A stretch of DNA of 64,000 nucleotides. Origin: Kappaphycus alvarezii. Its lineage: Eukaryota; Rhodophyta; Florideophyceae; Gigartinales; Solieriaceae. Positions within the stretch are counted from its first letter, which is position 1, and the number at the start of each line of letters is the position of its first letter. Below the pieces are notes generated by a model, which was not told where the DNA came from, made no database searches, and was given only the letters and a program-made list of their open reading frames with translations. Positions 1-11,125 of this stretch are shown piece by piece. Where the stretch lies: assembly GCA_002205965.3 (NCBI GenBank), contig NADL03000768.1, positions 1 through 64,000 on the forward strand, read 5' to 3'. The translations under genes were made by a program, and so were the position numbers.

Positions 1-511
1 AGCCTTTAGTTCCTTTTTGGCAACTCGATCGGCGAGGGCTTTAGCTTTCTTTGCGCGAGAGGCTTTGAACTTTCTTTATTGGCTTATCCAGAGGTACTGA
101 CTTACGAGGGATCCTATACCTTTCCCTAGATGAGGGAAGCGCGAGCGTCTTTCGGCGGCGGTCCTTCTGGTTCGAGTACTTCGATCGATTCCACAACTGT
201 CCTCCCCACAGATGGCAAAGTCCTAACTGTCGCAGCCCTGGGCACTCGGGGCACCAAGGCTAATTCGAGTCTAGCACAACCCCGCAAAAGCAGGCACAAA
301 AGGGGAAGTGATCGTCAGTAACAGCTTTTGGGATTATGAGTCTTTAGACCAACCAAAAGGTGCAAAGAGAATCACTTCGATGTGCAAAGAAATGGAATTA
401 TTCAAATAGCTTACCGGAACGAGTAGACATAATCAAGAGACTGAGATAGAAAAATAACAATGCAGAAACACACGGCGACTTACGGGGTTCAGAGAAGGAG
501 ACGGCGTTAAA
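1..511 (-). mobile_element. Copia-B leader, partial copy
   Basis: This is the untranslated leader between primer site and gag of a family-B copia element, read on the minus strand and cut by the window start. It matches 15,105-15,614 closely, including a Lys/Arg/Pro-rich coding stretch described in the fuller copy. The rest of this element lies outside the window. It is fossil material; the copy looks somewhat more decayed than the second one. Confidence 0.7.
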
Positions 512-525
512 CTGGGCCCATAACC
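512..525 (-). other. Primer binding site, initiator tRNA-Met anticodon-arm type
   Basis: On the minus strand the 14 bases GGTTATGGGCCCAG follow directly on the end of an LTR. They are complementary to the anticodon stem-loop of initiator tRNA-Met, the half-tRNA primer known from Drosophila copia. The same site recurs at 7,446, 15,615, 21,928, 32,226 and 38,402, always at an LTR edge. Confidence 0.8.
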
Positions 526-1711
526 TAATGGGAATCGGGGAGGGTGAAGGACTTTGCTGGACGGATGAAGTTGCGGGCTTGGCTACCCAGAATTTACTCG
601 GAACTCTAAAATCCTGGCCTTAAGTACAACCTACAACTACTTTCTAACTCACTGCGACCATTAGCAGAATCCCACAAACTGAGCCATTTGAGCGGATTTC
701 AAGATCTTGGCCCGGTGATAACAGTCATTAGGGGCAAATTTGGAACTGCTTCCAAAGTTGACAAATTTGTGTAAATAGGTTGGCCCAATACACACATCAA
801 TACAGTACCTTATTTTGTAGACTTATCGGAACCGAATTCCCTTGTGCCAAAATAACAGACTTAGTCCGTCATAGGTGAAATAGAATCACATAGCTGATTT
901 TGGATGCAGTCAGTCCAATCTTCATCATAATTGCGAACCTCATACATATGATGGAATCACATAACTGATTTTTGGATGCAGTTGTACAAACCAATATCAT
1001 AACTAGAAACCACATACGTATGATGGAATCACATAACTGATTTTTGGATGCAGATGTACAAATCAGTATCATAACTAGGAACCACATACGTATGATGGAA
1101 TCACATAACTGATTTTTGGATGCAGTTGTACAAATCAATATCATAACTAGAAACACCATACGTATGACGGAATCACATAACTGATTTTTGGATGCAGTTG
1201 AACAAACTAATAATATAACTAGAAACCACATACGTATGATGAAATCACATAACTGATTTTTGGATGCAGACGGACAATCCGTAATCATAACTAGAAACCT
1301 CATACGTAATATAAAATCAAATACCTCTTTCTAGGAGTCGTGACAGTATTGCCATAATCGATTCCTACTGTACAAACTCAAGTACAGTAAGAAGTACAGT
1401 ACTTGGTATATTACGATGTACATTGCGAAGTACAGTTCCTCATTTGGCACTAGTACAGTACGTCTACACCACTGCACAAAAGGTTTCTACTCTTAGCTGT
1501 ACCACGTGTACATCACATACACAGCTGCCACCACGTCCACGAGCACATAGCTTTCCTCAGCATATCTCTCATACAGTATACTCATCATCCACTTATAGTA
1601 CCCTACCCTACGTAAAATCACCCCATAAACAACATTGTACCCTCTAAGTCGCTGACTTCTCAAAATCGTTCTTTCGGCCCTGAGAACTTTGGATTTCTTC
1701 CGGAATGCCTA
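526..1711 (-). repeat. LTR of copia-B (minus)
   Basis: This is a B-family long terminal repeat, recognised by its end (CCCATTA on the minus strand) next to the primer site and by match to the B repeats at 11,964, 15,629 and 27,128. It holds about six copies of a 72-base tandem unit (868-1,312), each with the palindrome CATACGTATG. Those copies read as a spurious peptide of 24-residue repeats. Towards 1,711 it passes into an A-repeat fragment at a shared ACACGTGT motif, so its own start is not preserved here. Confidence 0.75.
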
Positions 1712-1843
1712 TGACACGTGTAAAATGGGCCAAATCGAAAGTTGCCTGGGACGAAAGCCCATTTCCGGGCAACCCATAATCACGGCGCATTTTGCCATTT
1801 TTCAAACCACTTGGTATTCTGCCCTCTGATTGGCTGCTAGATA
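1712..1843 (+). repeat. LTR fragment of copia-A
   Basis: About 130 bases matching the inner part of the A repeat (compare 16,535-16,655), including the stretch with ATTGGCTG (CCAAT-box complement). It is broken off by the start of a C repeat at 1,844. The left join lies in ACACGTGT, present in both A and B repeats, so template switching or ectopic recombination there is plausible. Confidence 0.65.
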
Positions 1844-3153
1844 TGTTGGTGATTTTGTGTGACAATCACACGCCCATCGCCTTGACTAGAAGTCTCGCAC
1901 GGAGGTTGGGAAGCTGTATATCTGTACACGTGGACACATGTGGTTCTGAAGGATAATATATGCCAAATTTACCCGAAAAACAAAGTTGCCGGGGACGAAA
2001 AGCCATTTTCGAGGGGTGGACGATAAATGCAAATTTTGCATAATTGTTGACAAGTGGAACTTGGCCCATAATGCCTAGGCTAAGAATTGCCTGCTTTAAT
2101 CCTATTGGCTGATAGGTCAAATGCTGCAATTCTATTGGCTGGTGATGTACACGTGTAATGGCTGTAGAGGTGTAAGGGTTGACTTTGAGCTATTTTAGAG
2201 GGCAGAATGGTGTTTATGGGGTCATTTTACATAGGGTAGGGCACTGTAAGTGGGTGAGGAGTATACTGTATAAGAGGTATGTCGAGGTAAGGTATGTACA
2301 CGTGTACGTGGTGGCAGTTGTGTATGTGATGTACACGTGGTACAGCAAAGAGTAGAAACCTTTGGGCAGTGGTGTACACATACTGTACTGGTGTCAAGTT
2401 TCGTACTGTACCTCGTACTGTGCTTCTTACTGTACCTCGTACTGTACTTCTTACAGCACTTGAGTTCGTACAGTGGGATTTGGTTATGAAAATACTACCA
2501 TGGCTACACCGCTCCGGTCTCTCCAGGTACAGTAGAATGCCTGCTGTATCCGCCGGCTGCATCCAAAATCAGTTTTGAGATTCTATATTACGTATGTAGT
2601 TTCTAGTTATGATTATGGTTAGTCCGGCTGCATCCGAAATCAGTTTTGTGATTCTACCATACGTATGAGGTTTCTGATTATGATTATGATTTGCCGGCTG
2701 CATCCGAAATCAGTTTTGTGATTCTACCATACGTATGAGGTTTCTGATTATGATTATGGTTTGCCGGCTGCATCCAAAATCAGTTGTGTGATTCCATAAT
2801 ACGTATGACGGGTTGAGTCCGTTATTTTGGCAAAAGAGAATTCGATTCGGATGAGTTTACAAACTAAGGTGCTGTATTGATGTGTGTATTGGGCCAAACT
2901 GTCTTACACGAATTTGACAACTTTGGAAGCAGTTCTAAACATGCCCCAATTGAACGTTATTACTGGGCCAACATGTTTCAATCTGTCCAAATGGTTCAGT
3001 TTCTATGTTTTTTTGTTAATGGACGCAGTGAGTTAGAGAGTAGTTGCAGGTTGTACTTAAGGTCAGAATTTTAGAGTACCGAGTGAATTCTGGGTAGCCA
3101 AGCCCGCAGCTTCATCCTCTCTCCCACCAGCCTTCCCCATCGCAACTCATCTT
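1844..3153 (+). repeat. LTR of copia-C (plus)
   Basis: The repeat starts TGTTGGTGATTTTG and ends CAACTCATCTT. It pairs with the oppositely oriented copy at 9,560-11,125. It contains about four 70-base minisatellite units (2,570-2,810) with CATACGTATG, and clustered ACACGTGT and GTACAGTA-type palindromes. No coding part of a C element was recognised in the window. The two C repeats flank the flipped block 3,154-9,559. Confidence 0.75.
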
Positions 3154-5913
3154 AAAAACACCCATTTTGGAGTCAGAATGTTTGAGGCCTCCAAACGTGG
3201 GACTAACTTCCATGTTTTGTTCCGAAGGATCGAGTCTCGCTCGGACTCGATGGCGGACTTCCAAAAGTCTGCGTCCGGTCCTGTCGCCGCGTGTCTGTAC
3301 GAGATGTTGACAACATTTGTAACGAGAGCCGTGTCATTAGGTGTCAAGGATATGTTTGATCTCCACCAAGCATTTGGGGCTCTTCGAATCCTTTCAGATC
3401 TCCGAGGAGCTACAGACACCTCAGGGGGCTCAGGGATTTCGTTATCTGTACCTACGTTTTCGGCGACCGTCGGGTCGTTTCCAACATTAGCCTGGTCATT
3501 CCATTGTCCCTGAATATCTTGTCTCGAAGATGCAGTTATTTCGACTGTGTCCGGTGTAGGAAGCCGGACTTGAGCATCCTGTTCAACGCCGGAACTTACA
3601 AGATCCTCATCGGAGCTAATTGCGAGATACTCATCTGATTCTTTCTCATTTATTTCAGACTGGCAGGTTTCGCTCTCACTGAATCTGACATCTCTGGAAA
3701 CAACTTCCTTGTGTAATTCAGGATCCCACAGTTTGTAAGCTTTGCTGGCTTCCGCATATCCAAGCATAATTGCTTCCGGAGCTCGGTTGTCGAGCTTACT
3801 GAACTGACTTGCCGGGACGGTATACCAACATTTGCTTCCGAACGTACGAAGGTGCGACAAATTGGGCTTGCGACCGTACCATATATGATGCGAGGTCGTG
3901 AGGCTTGGAAGTGCGCGAGTTGTAACTCTGTTTCGGATGTATACAGCAGTCTCCAGAGCTTCGGCCCAGAACTGTTTTGGCAGACTCTTTGCATGTAGCA
4001 TTGACCGAACCAGATCCATCAGTGTTCGGTTCAGCCGCTCTGAAACACCATTCTGTTCAGGTGACTCCACTGCACTAAGCTCATGTTTTGTGCCGCGCTC
4101 GGCAAAGTAGTCCTTGAATGCAGTGGACATATATTCTTCCGCTCGATCTGAACGAAGAATGCCAATGCGACGCCCAGTATGGGCTTCGCTACGAGCTTGG
4201 AACAGTTTATATTTATCAAACACCTCTGACTTTCGCTGCATCATGTAGACGGTAACCCAGGAAGAGTGATCGTCCGTGAAGACCACAAAGTACCCCTCCA
4301 ACAGAAGAAACCTCCATAGGTCCACACACGTCACTGTGAACAATGTCTAACATCGCTTCAGCTCTACCAGTTGTGCGTTTCTTCGGCACTGCAGAACGAT
4401 GAGCCTTTCCATGAACGCATGAGGAGCTTATTTCGGATGTATTCGAGTCACTGATCTGCACGTCGTCCACAAAATTGTTCCTTACCATAGATGCAATGCC
4501 CTGCTTGCTTATATGAGCCATTCTCTCGTGCCGTGTCGAGAGTGTGGTGACTTTCGCACAGTACAAGGTATCATTTGGTATCTTCTGGACTATGTCGATA
4601 GCATAAAGAAGGCTATTGCACAGTAATTTACCAGTTGCTACAACTCTCCCATTCTTAGTCATCTGCAAAGCTTTGTTCTCAAATACAGTTTTGATCCCTT
4701 CTATGTCCGCTTTGCCTCCAGAGATGAGAGAATATTCGAAACTAGGAACGTGGACAACATCTCGCAGAAGGCACCGCTTTCGAGAACCATCCACTAGTAG
4801 AATCAGCTCCACGTCACCTCGCCCAGCAATCTTAGCCCGGTCTTTAGTTCCCATTTCGACTGAGGCTGATGAAAATTCGGTATAATTCGTGAAAACACTC
4901 CTATCGTATGTCATATGGGAAGAACATGCCGAATCTGCGTACCAGGAGGAAGTTCCGGCCGAAATCCCGGCCTGTTTAATTCGTGACATGAGGCAAAGAA
5001 TTTCATCATCAACTCTGTCCCCACTATCTGCTGAAGGATGAGAATCAGTCGAATCAAATACATTTGCACCTACGAACGCCTGCTGATCTCTTCTCGGGCG
5101 ATTTTTCTCGTTTCGATGATTATTAGATGCTCTGCCACTACGAGAACCGGATGCACGATAGCCCCTTGGAGCTTCCGGGCGCCTACCGTTCACATTTTTG
5201 CCCCAGCATCTGTCCGCGGTGTGACCAGAATGACCGCAGTTCGTACAGTGCAGCTGTCTAGCATTACCTCCGAAGTCATTCGGACGGGCATTGGAGATGA
5301 GCGCAGCATTGGATTTTGTCTTTTTTGACTCCCTCATTTGAGCACGCTCCTCTTCCCGCAAAAACCGGCTCTTCACAAATTCCAAAGTAAACACCCTGTC
5401 CTCATTGCCGAGCGCATCCGAGGCAACGATGAGATTGTCGAACCGGGATGGAAATCCGTTAAGCACAGCCATGGCTATCTCGTTGTCATTAATAGTCACA
5501 TCCATGGATTTCAGGGTCGCTGCCAACTGTGTTACACGGTTAACGTACTGCAAGACTCTCTCGTTACCATCCATAGCCGCAGTGTAAAACCGACGTCGAG
5601 CCGCAAGTTTATTGAGGAGCGTGTGCCTCTCAAACGTGTTGAGAATAATAGTCCACATGTCCTTTGCAGTTGCCGCAGTGCGCACATGCTCAAGGTGCTC
5701 ATCAGAAAGGGACAACCCGATGAGCGCCCGTGCCTTGTGGTCGGCCCGAGTCCATGATTTGAGAGCTCCATCATCCGATTCCTCAGGCGGATCATCCACA
5801 TTGTAGTCATCAAGCTCCCGGAGAGCGAGAAGAAGCTGCACCTTCTGCTTCCAAACATGGAAATTATTGTTGGTGAGCTATTCAATTCGAACTCCGCCTC
5901 CGCCATCGTCCAT
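3154..5913 (-). mobile_element. Copia-A1 gag-pol fossil (gag, protease, integrase, start of RT)
   Basis: Ty1/copia polyprotein remains on the minus strand. Gag (UBN2-like, about 5,913-5,250) is followed by a CCHC knuckle (CTNCGHSGHTADRC, near 5,220), a protease with the active-site stretch YADSACSSHMT (near 4,930) and an integrase. The integrase shows its HHCC zinc region (HERMAH, CSSCVHGKAH) and core motifs such as DVCGPM and RLNRTLMDLV. The linker rich in Ser/Glu/Asp and the beginning of the reverse transcriptase (KTWKLVPR) come last. The element is broken at several places and ends against the C repeat. Its 5' repeat is at 7,460-8,704. Confidence 0.85.
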
Positions 5914-7445
5914 GACTACGTTTTTATCCAAGACCCTTTGTATCTGAAACCTCTATTACCACGTATGCAGTGAATATGCAAAGCCCTCTGTTCGGGTATC
6001 CCAAGCCGGCGACCGATAGTCGCTTGTCACGGCAAGCATTTCCCTATAAGAAGTTTGCAGCGTTTACTCAAAGACACGTGGTGTTAAATTTCCAACTCTT
6101 TACCTCTTTAGTTTTCCTCCTCTTTACCTCTTTACCACCTCTTTATTTGTGCCTTAGTGCGCTACCCCTGTATATCGGCCAGTGCTGGTCTTTCAACTTT
6201 GAGCGCAATCCGTGTGCCACGAGTAAGCACAGCAACTTTTACCTGTAGACGGCCAGGAATTTTCAGCCACTACCCCGAAAGGTCCCCGCAGCAAAGGGCG
6301 TCTTACCACAATCACAGTCTTTCCGTACTAACTCATGCGCGTTTCCTTCCGGACTGTGTTGCTTGACTTCCGTCGTACTCGTGTGAAAGCACTCAAGGTC
6401 ACCAATGAGCCTCGTCCTTCCGTGCACAGCACGTATCTACACCTCAACAGAAGTATAGCCAGCAGGTACCAAAGTACAAGTGCAGAACACTAGTACCCGG
6501 TATGCTACCAGAGTAAGGAACTAGAAGACAGTCGTTCCCTCTCCGACCACGGGCGATGGTGTTTCGCGTACGTATCGGTCGTTCAAGCGAGGAGCGTCTC
6601 TGTCCCGCCGGCGCGCAAAAGGTCCACTGCAACGGACCGACTCGGCTGGTACACCGTGATTCCCACCCGGAATCGGGTTCAGTCTTACGACTTTTGATAA
6701 CTCGCGTTATCAACCGCGTGGGTTTGTATGGTACGGTCCGTCCAGCTCGCGTTACACAAAGGCACTGTTCTCACAAGAGTACAGCCGGTGAGAGGATTAC
6801 AAAACCGATTGCCAAGACCACGATTCGGCAAAAGAATCGGACAAACTTGGGCGGACCCCTGGCACTCTGTCTTCTTCTTTTCCGTTGCCGTGAAGGCTTT
6901 CCAAGAGTGCAAGGGGTATCAACAACCAGGCCTAGATTCCTTCTCAAACAACAAGGCCAATATTTCCAAACAATAAACTCGAGCTGATCAATTGCCGAAT
7001 AGCCAAAACCACCACAAAAGAGACAGAAAACCGAACTAAAAAACGACAAGCAGAGCACTGAAACCACAAAGCACTCAGGATCCTCACACAGAGTGCTTGA
7101 CAACAAAAAATTGTTCTCAACAGTAGTAGAGCACAAACAACGATTGCTCTGAATCAACACACAATTGAAACCACGAAAGCACTCAGGATCCACAAAAAGA
7201 GTGCTTGACAACCTTAGAGTTGATGTGTATAACACGAAAGGACAACCAAAAAAACACTCAGGGCCCACACGCAGAGTGCTTGACAATCACCAAATGGGTC
7301 CTAACAAAGACAAGAACCCAACAACAATCACCACAAAGCAACAAATGACAACACCAACAGCACCAACAACACAGAGAAAGCAATTACCTCAACGTCAACG
7401 TCAATGGTTGAGGGACGGATCAAGCGGGAAGAGCGGTAGCGTGGA
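5914..7445 (-). mobile_element. Leader of copia-A1
   Basis: About 1.5 kb of untranslated leader lies between primer site and gag, matching 36,833-38,401 and, for its gag-proximal part, 26,533-27,127. It holds a three-unit hairpin array at 7,068-7,282. I see no convincing gene in it. Such a long leader could hold packaging or translation signals; that is inference. Confidence 0.7.
7068..7282 (-). repeat. Hairpin array in copia-A leader
   Basis: Three spaced units, each an 8-base inverted repeat AAGCACTC / GAGTGCTT around a loop that in most units holds GGATCC. They lie near 7,068-7,099, 7,177-7,206 and 7,250-7,282. The same arrays occur in all A leaders seen (22,105-22,340; 32,400-32,637; about 37,990-38,245; about 60,520-60,765). 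Confidence 0.75.
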
Positions 7446-7459
7446 CTGGGCCCATAACC
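7446..7459 (-). other. Primer binding site of copia-A1
   Basis: GGTTATGGGCCCAG on the minus strand directly abuts the LTR end (CATCA). This is the initiator tRNA-Met anticodon-arm complement. Confidence 0.85.
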
Positions 7460-8704
7460 TGATGTAAGGAACAGGGGATGATGAGGGATGAGGAGCGAGA
7501 ATAAAAAGGGAAGTCGGGAAAGAGTGCAGATAAAGAAAGGAAACAGAAAGGAGATGGAAAGGCAAGGGTGAGGTTGGTGTTGAAATCAAAGGAAAGTCCG
7601 TGCCTCTTCTTTACTTGAATGAGCTATTAGACTACAACTATATACTGTTTGCCAGTACTCACTTCGGCTTTGCGAAAGCAAAGTGAAAGTAGCAAAATCT
7701 ACATTTGCAGTACTATCTTTGTTGATCCTATAGCCTACCCAAGCCGAGATGCCTCAGAATCCCTGATTTGCATGCGCGGGAAATTCATAATTACCGATAT
7801 TCAAAACGTAAGTAACATTGCGTGCATGCTAGCCATGCATGTTCTGTTACGTAAACGTACACTAAAACAGTCAACCCGTGAATTATGCCTTACGTGACCC
7901 GCCAACGCAACTGTAATCTCTCGGCCTGTAACAGAACCCAAAGGCGGGAACTTAAGGCGGGAACTTAAAATATCATAAAAGTAGAAAACAATTTTTGGCG
8001 GGCTTGTCTCACGTTGCTATGTAACAGAACGTAAATCTCATGCAGGCCGTTCAACGTGAATTAAGCCTTACGTGCTATACGTGCAATACTGTAAAAGCAA
8101 CGTGGCTGCATCAACATACTTTGGCTGCATACTTGTGCAAGAGTGATTTGTAGGCAGCCAGTATAATGAGTATAGTGTAAACTGTATGCAGCCAGTCCAG
8201 GCAACTATAGGATGAATATAGAAACCACTGTTTACTTGTACACGTACGACACCTATAATACTGTACACGTACGGCAGAGAGGAGACAGTACACGTATGCC
8301 ACATAGGAGACAGTACACGTATGACTAAATGGGTACAGTACTTTGAGCCTTAAATAGAGACAAACCATCAACCAACCATAACATGCCAAGTGTCAGAATG
8401 CTCCACAATAATCAGCTCAGATATCGCCACTTGGAGCGATGTGAGTGGTATGGAGGCGTATCTAACAGCCAATCAGAGGGCAGAATACCAAGTGGCTTGA
8501 AAAAAAGCAAAATGCGCCGTGATTTTGAGTTGCCCGAAAATGGGCTTTCGTCCCAGGCAACTTTCGATTTGGCCCACTTGACACGTGTATTATTTTTTTA
8601 CACATAAGAGGGGTGCAGCTCGCATTTTCGTGCTACAAGTGTACACATGTCCAGGTGGCAACTAAAAACCATGGGATCGCATGCATTCTATCCCTTTTTC
8701 AACA
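7460..8704 (-). repeat. 5' LTR of copia-A1
   Basis: A full A repeat of 1,245 bases, from TGTTGAAAAAGGG (starting at 8,704 on the minus strand) to CATCA next to the primer site. It is preceded by GATAC inside copia-D, and the A repeat at 16,411-17,652 is followed by the same GATAC. The two share variants not seen in other A repeats, for example GGCTGTT where the others read GGCTGCT. A TATATAG box lies about 190 bases before the 3' end. CATACGTGTAC-type motifs are arrayed in its U3 part. Confidence 0.85.
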
Positions 8705-9559
8705 GTATCTTCTTATCAACCATAGACTCCACTGTATGTCGCATCGTATATCCCCAGTCAAAGCCATCCGCAAAAGCGTAGCATTTACCTCCCAGTACAG
8801 ATCTTACAATGCGTTTGGACTTATAACTGCAGTAATGCAGTATGTTAGCCTTCCCTGATGCATCGCATAGCAGAACGACAAATCCTAACTGAGAACGTAA
8901 GGACGGAGTGTTAGAGAAAGAGCTCTCAGCAAAAACCTTGATGCACAGTGTCTCCTTGTCAAGCTTCTGCTGACGGAGTCCTCGGCGTGGGGAGTCTTTA
9001 ACGTAGCGGATAATGGTGTTTAGGTACTTTATGGCCTTACGACACCAGGTTGATTCGGTTACTTGAGTCGCGAGGTTAATACCAGCACAAATATCGGGGC
9101 GCGTACTTTTCAGCCACGCGAGTTCCTGACGACGGTAGCGGAATTCTGCAAAGGTGCAGTCTATGGTGAGTTCCTGTAACCGCTTTGCATATCGTTCCTG
9201 GTGAAGCAGGAAGCCACCCGCAATCGTCTCAACCTGCAATAACGCAAAAGTAAAAGAATCATACTCCCGTTGTTTGGACTCGAATGTTCGTTCAATTAGT
9301 TTTGCGTCCTCCGCAAAAGATTCATCGCCAGCACATAGGGTGTAATCTAAATATGTACCTACCATGCCTGAAAGCTTCCCTCGCACCGCTTTGAAAAAAA
9401 TGAAAGATCACCAGCGGTAGGTGTCATGCCTAGGTTGTGGGTCAGGTGACGGAAGAAAGTCTCATGCCAATAATCCCCACTCTCGGATAGTCCGTAAAGC
9501 GGTTTTAGAAGATACAGCAGTTGGTTGGCCTGGAGGTGAAACTCTTTGGACGGCTTGAC
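8705..9559 (-). mobile_element. Copia-D fossil, RT and RNase H part (5' side of the A1 insertion)
   Basis: Remains of a second copia lineage. The reverse transcriptase shows KPLYGLSESGDYW (near 9,500) and the connection and RNase H region shows TRPDICAGINLATQ and GKCYAFADG. The wording is typical of fungal-type copia and unlike families A, B and E. The fragment ends at the GATAC target repeat next to the A1 LTR at 8,704; upstream it is cut by a C repeat at 9,560. Its other side lies at 17,653-17,979 in the opposite orientation. Broken. Confidence 0.8.
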
Positions 9560-11125
9560 TGAAGATGAGTTGCGATTGGGAAGGCTGGTAGGAGAGAGGA
9601 TGAAGCTGCGGGCTTGGCTACCCAGAACTTACTCGGTACACTAAAATTCTGACCTTAAGTACAACCTGCAACTACTCTCTAACTCACTGCGTCCATTAAC
9701 AAAAAACATAGAAACTGAACCATTTGGACAGATTGAAACATATTGGCCCAATAATAACGTTCAATTGGGGCATTTTTAGAACTGCTTCCAAAGTTTCAAA
9801 TTCGTGTAAGACAGTTTGGCCCAATACACACATCAATACAGCACCTTATTTTGTAAACTCATCCGAATCGAATTCTCTTGTTCCAGAATAGCGGACTCAA
9901 CCCGTCATACGTATTATGGAATCACACAACTGATTTTGGATGCAGCCGGCAAACAGTAATCATAATCAGAAACCTCATACGTGTTATAGAATCACATAGC
10001 TGATTTTGGATGCAGCGGGCAAAACTTAATCATAATCAGAAACCTCATACGTTTTATGGAATCACACAACTGATTTTGGATGCAGGCGACAAACCGTAAT
10101 CATTATTAGATACCTCATACGTATTATAGAATCACATAACTGATTTTGGATGCAGCGGGCAAACCTTAATCATAATCAGAAACCTCATACGTATTTTGGA
10201 ATCACACAACTGATTTTGGATGCAGCCGGATAACCCGTAATCATAATTAGAAACCTCATACGTATAATAGAATCAAAAAACTGATTTTGCATGCAGCCGG
10301 CAAACCGTAATCATAATTAGATACCTCATACGTATTATAGAATCACAAAACTGATTTCGGATGCAGCCGGACTAACCATAATCATAACTAGAAACCTCAT
10401 ACGTATTATAGAATCACAAAACTGATTTTGGATGCAGCCGGCGGATACAGCAGGCATTCTACTGTACCTGGAGAGAACGGAGCGGTGTAGCCATGATATT
10501 GTTTTCATAACCAACTCCCACTGTACGAACTCAAGTGCAGTAAGAAGTACAGTACGAGGTACAGCACGAAACTTGACACCAGTACAGTATGTGTACACCA
10601 CTGCACCAAAGGTTTCTACTCTTTGCTGTACCACGTGTACATCACATACACAACTGCCACCACGTACACGTGTACATACCTTACCTCGACATACCTCTTA
10701 TACAGTATACTCCTCACCCACTTACAGTGCCCTACCCTATGTAAAATGACCCCATAAACACCATTCTGCCCTCTAAAATAGCTCAAAGTCAACCCTTACA
10801 CCTCTACAGCCATTACACGTGTACATCACCAGCCAATAGAATTGCAGCATTTGACCTATCAGCCAATAGGATTAAAGCAGGCAATTCTTAGCCTAGGCAT
10901 TATGGGCCAAGTTCCACTTGTCAACAATTATGTAAAATTTGCATTTATCGTCCACCCCTCGAAAATGGCTTCGTCCCCGGCAACTTTGTTTTTCGGGTAA
11001 ATTTGGCATATATTATCCTTCAGAACCACATGTGTACACGTGTACAGATATACAGCTTCCCAACCTCCGTGCGAGACGTCTAGTCAAGGGGATGGGCGTG
11101 TGATCGTCTCACAAAGTCACCAACA
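9560..11125 (-). repeat. LTR of copia-C (minus)
   Basis: C repeat in opposite orientation to the one at 1,844. It runs from TGTTGGTGACTTTG at 11,125 down to CATCTTCA at 9,560. It is longer because it carries about eight 70-base minisatellite units (about 9,905-10,440). It shares with B and A repeats the ACACGTGT and TACAGTA motifs. Together with the plus copy it brackets the inverted block. Confidence 0.8.
9905..10440 (-). repeat. 70-base LTR minisatellite, longest array
   Basis: Around eight tandem units of about 60-72 bases, each with CATACGTATT or CATACGTATG, a GATTTTGGATGCAG core and ATCATAAT. Shorter arrays lie in other repeats (868-1,312; 2,570-2,810; 12,480-12,845; 15,985-16,405; 27,470-27,830; 60,120-60,345). 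Copy number differs between repeats of the same family. Confidence 0.8.

Noticed and set aside
869-1303. Open frame of 144 codons with a repeated 24-residue peptide, and similar ones at 12,635 and 15,972
   Set aside because: It is the 72-base LTR minisatellite read through; the unit length is a multiple of three, so the frame stays open by chance.
8383-8607. Conserved 74-codon frame (MPSVRMLHNNQLRYRH...) seen in every A repeat
   Set aside because: It recurs because the A repeat recurs. It overlaps the CCAAT-like and promoter part of U3, and changes between copies do not favour silent positions by eye.
9905-10440. CRISPR-like regular repeats
   Set aside because: The units are contiguous tandem repeats within a eukaryotic LTR; the apparent spacers are also repeated and there are no cas genes.
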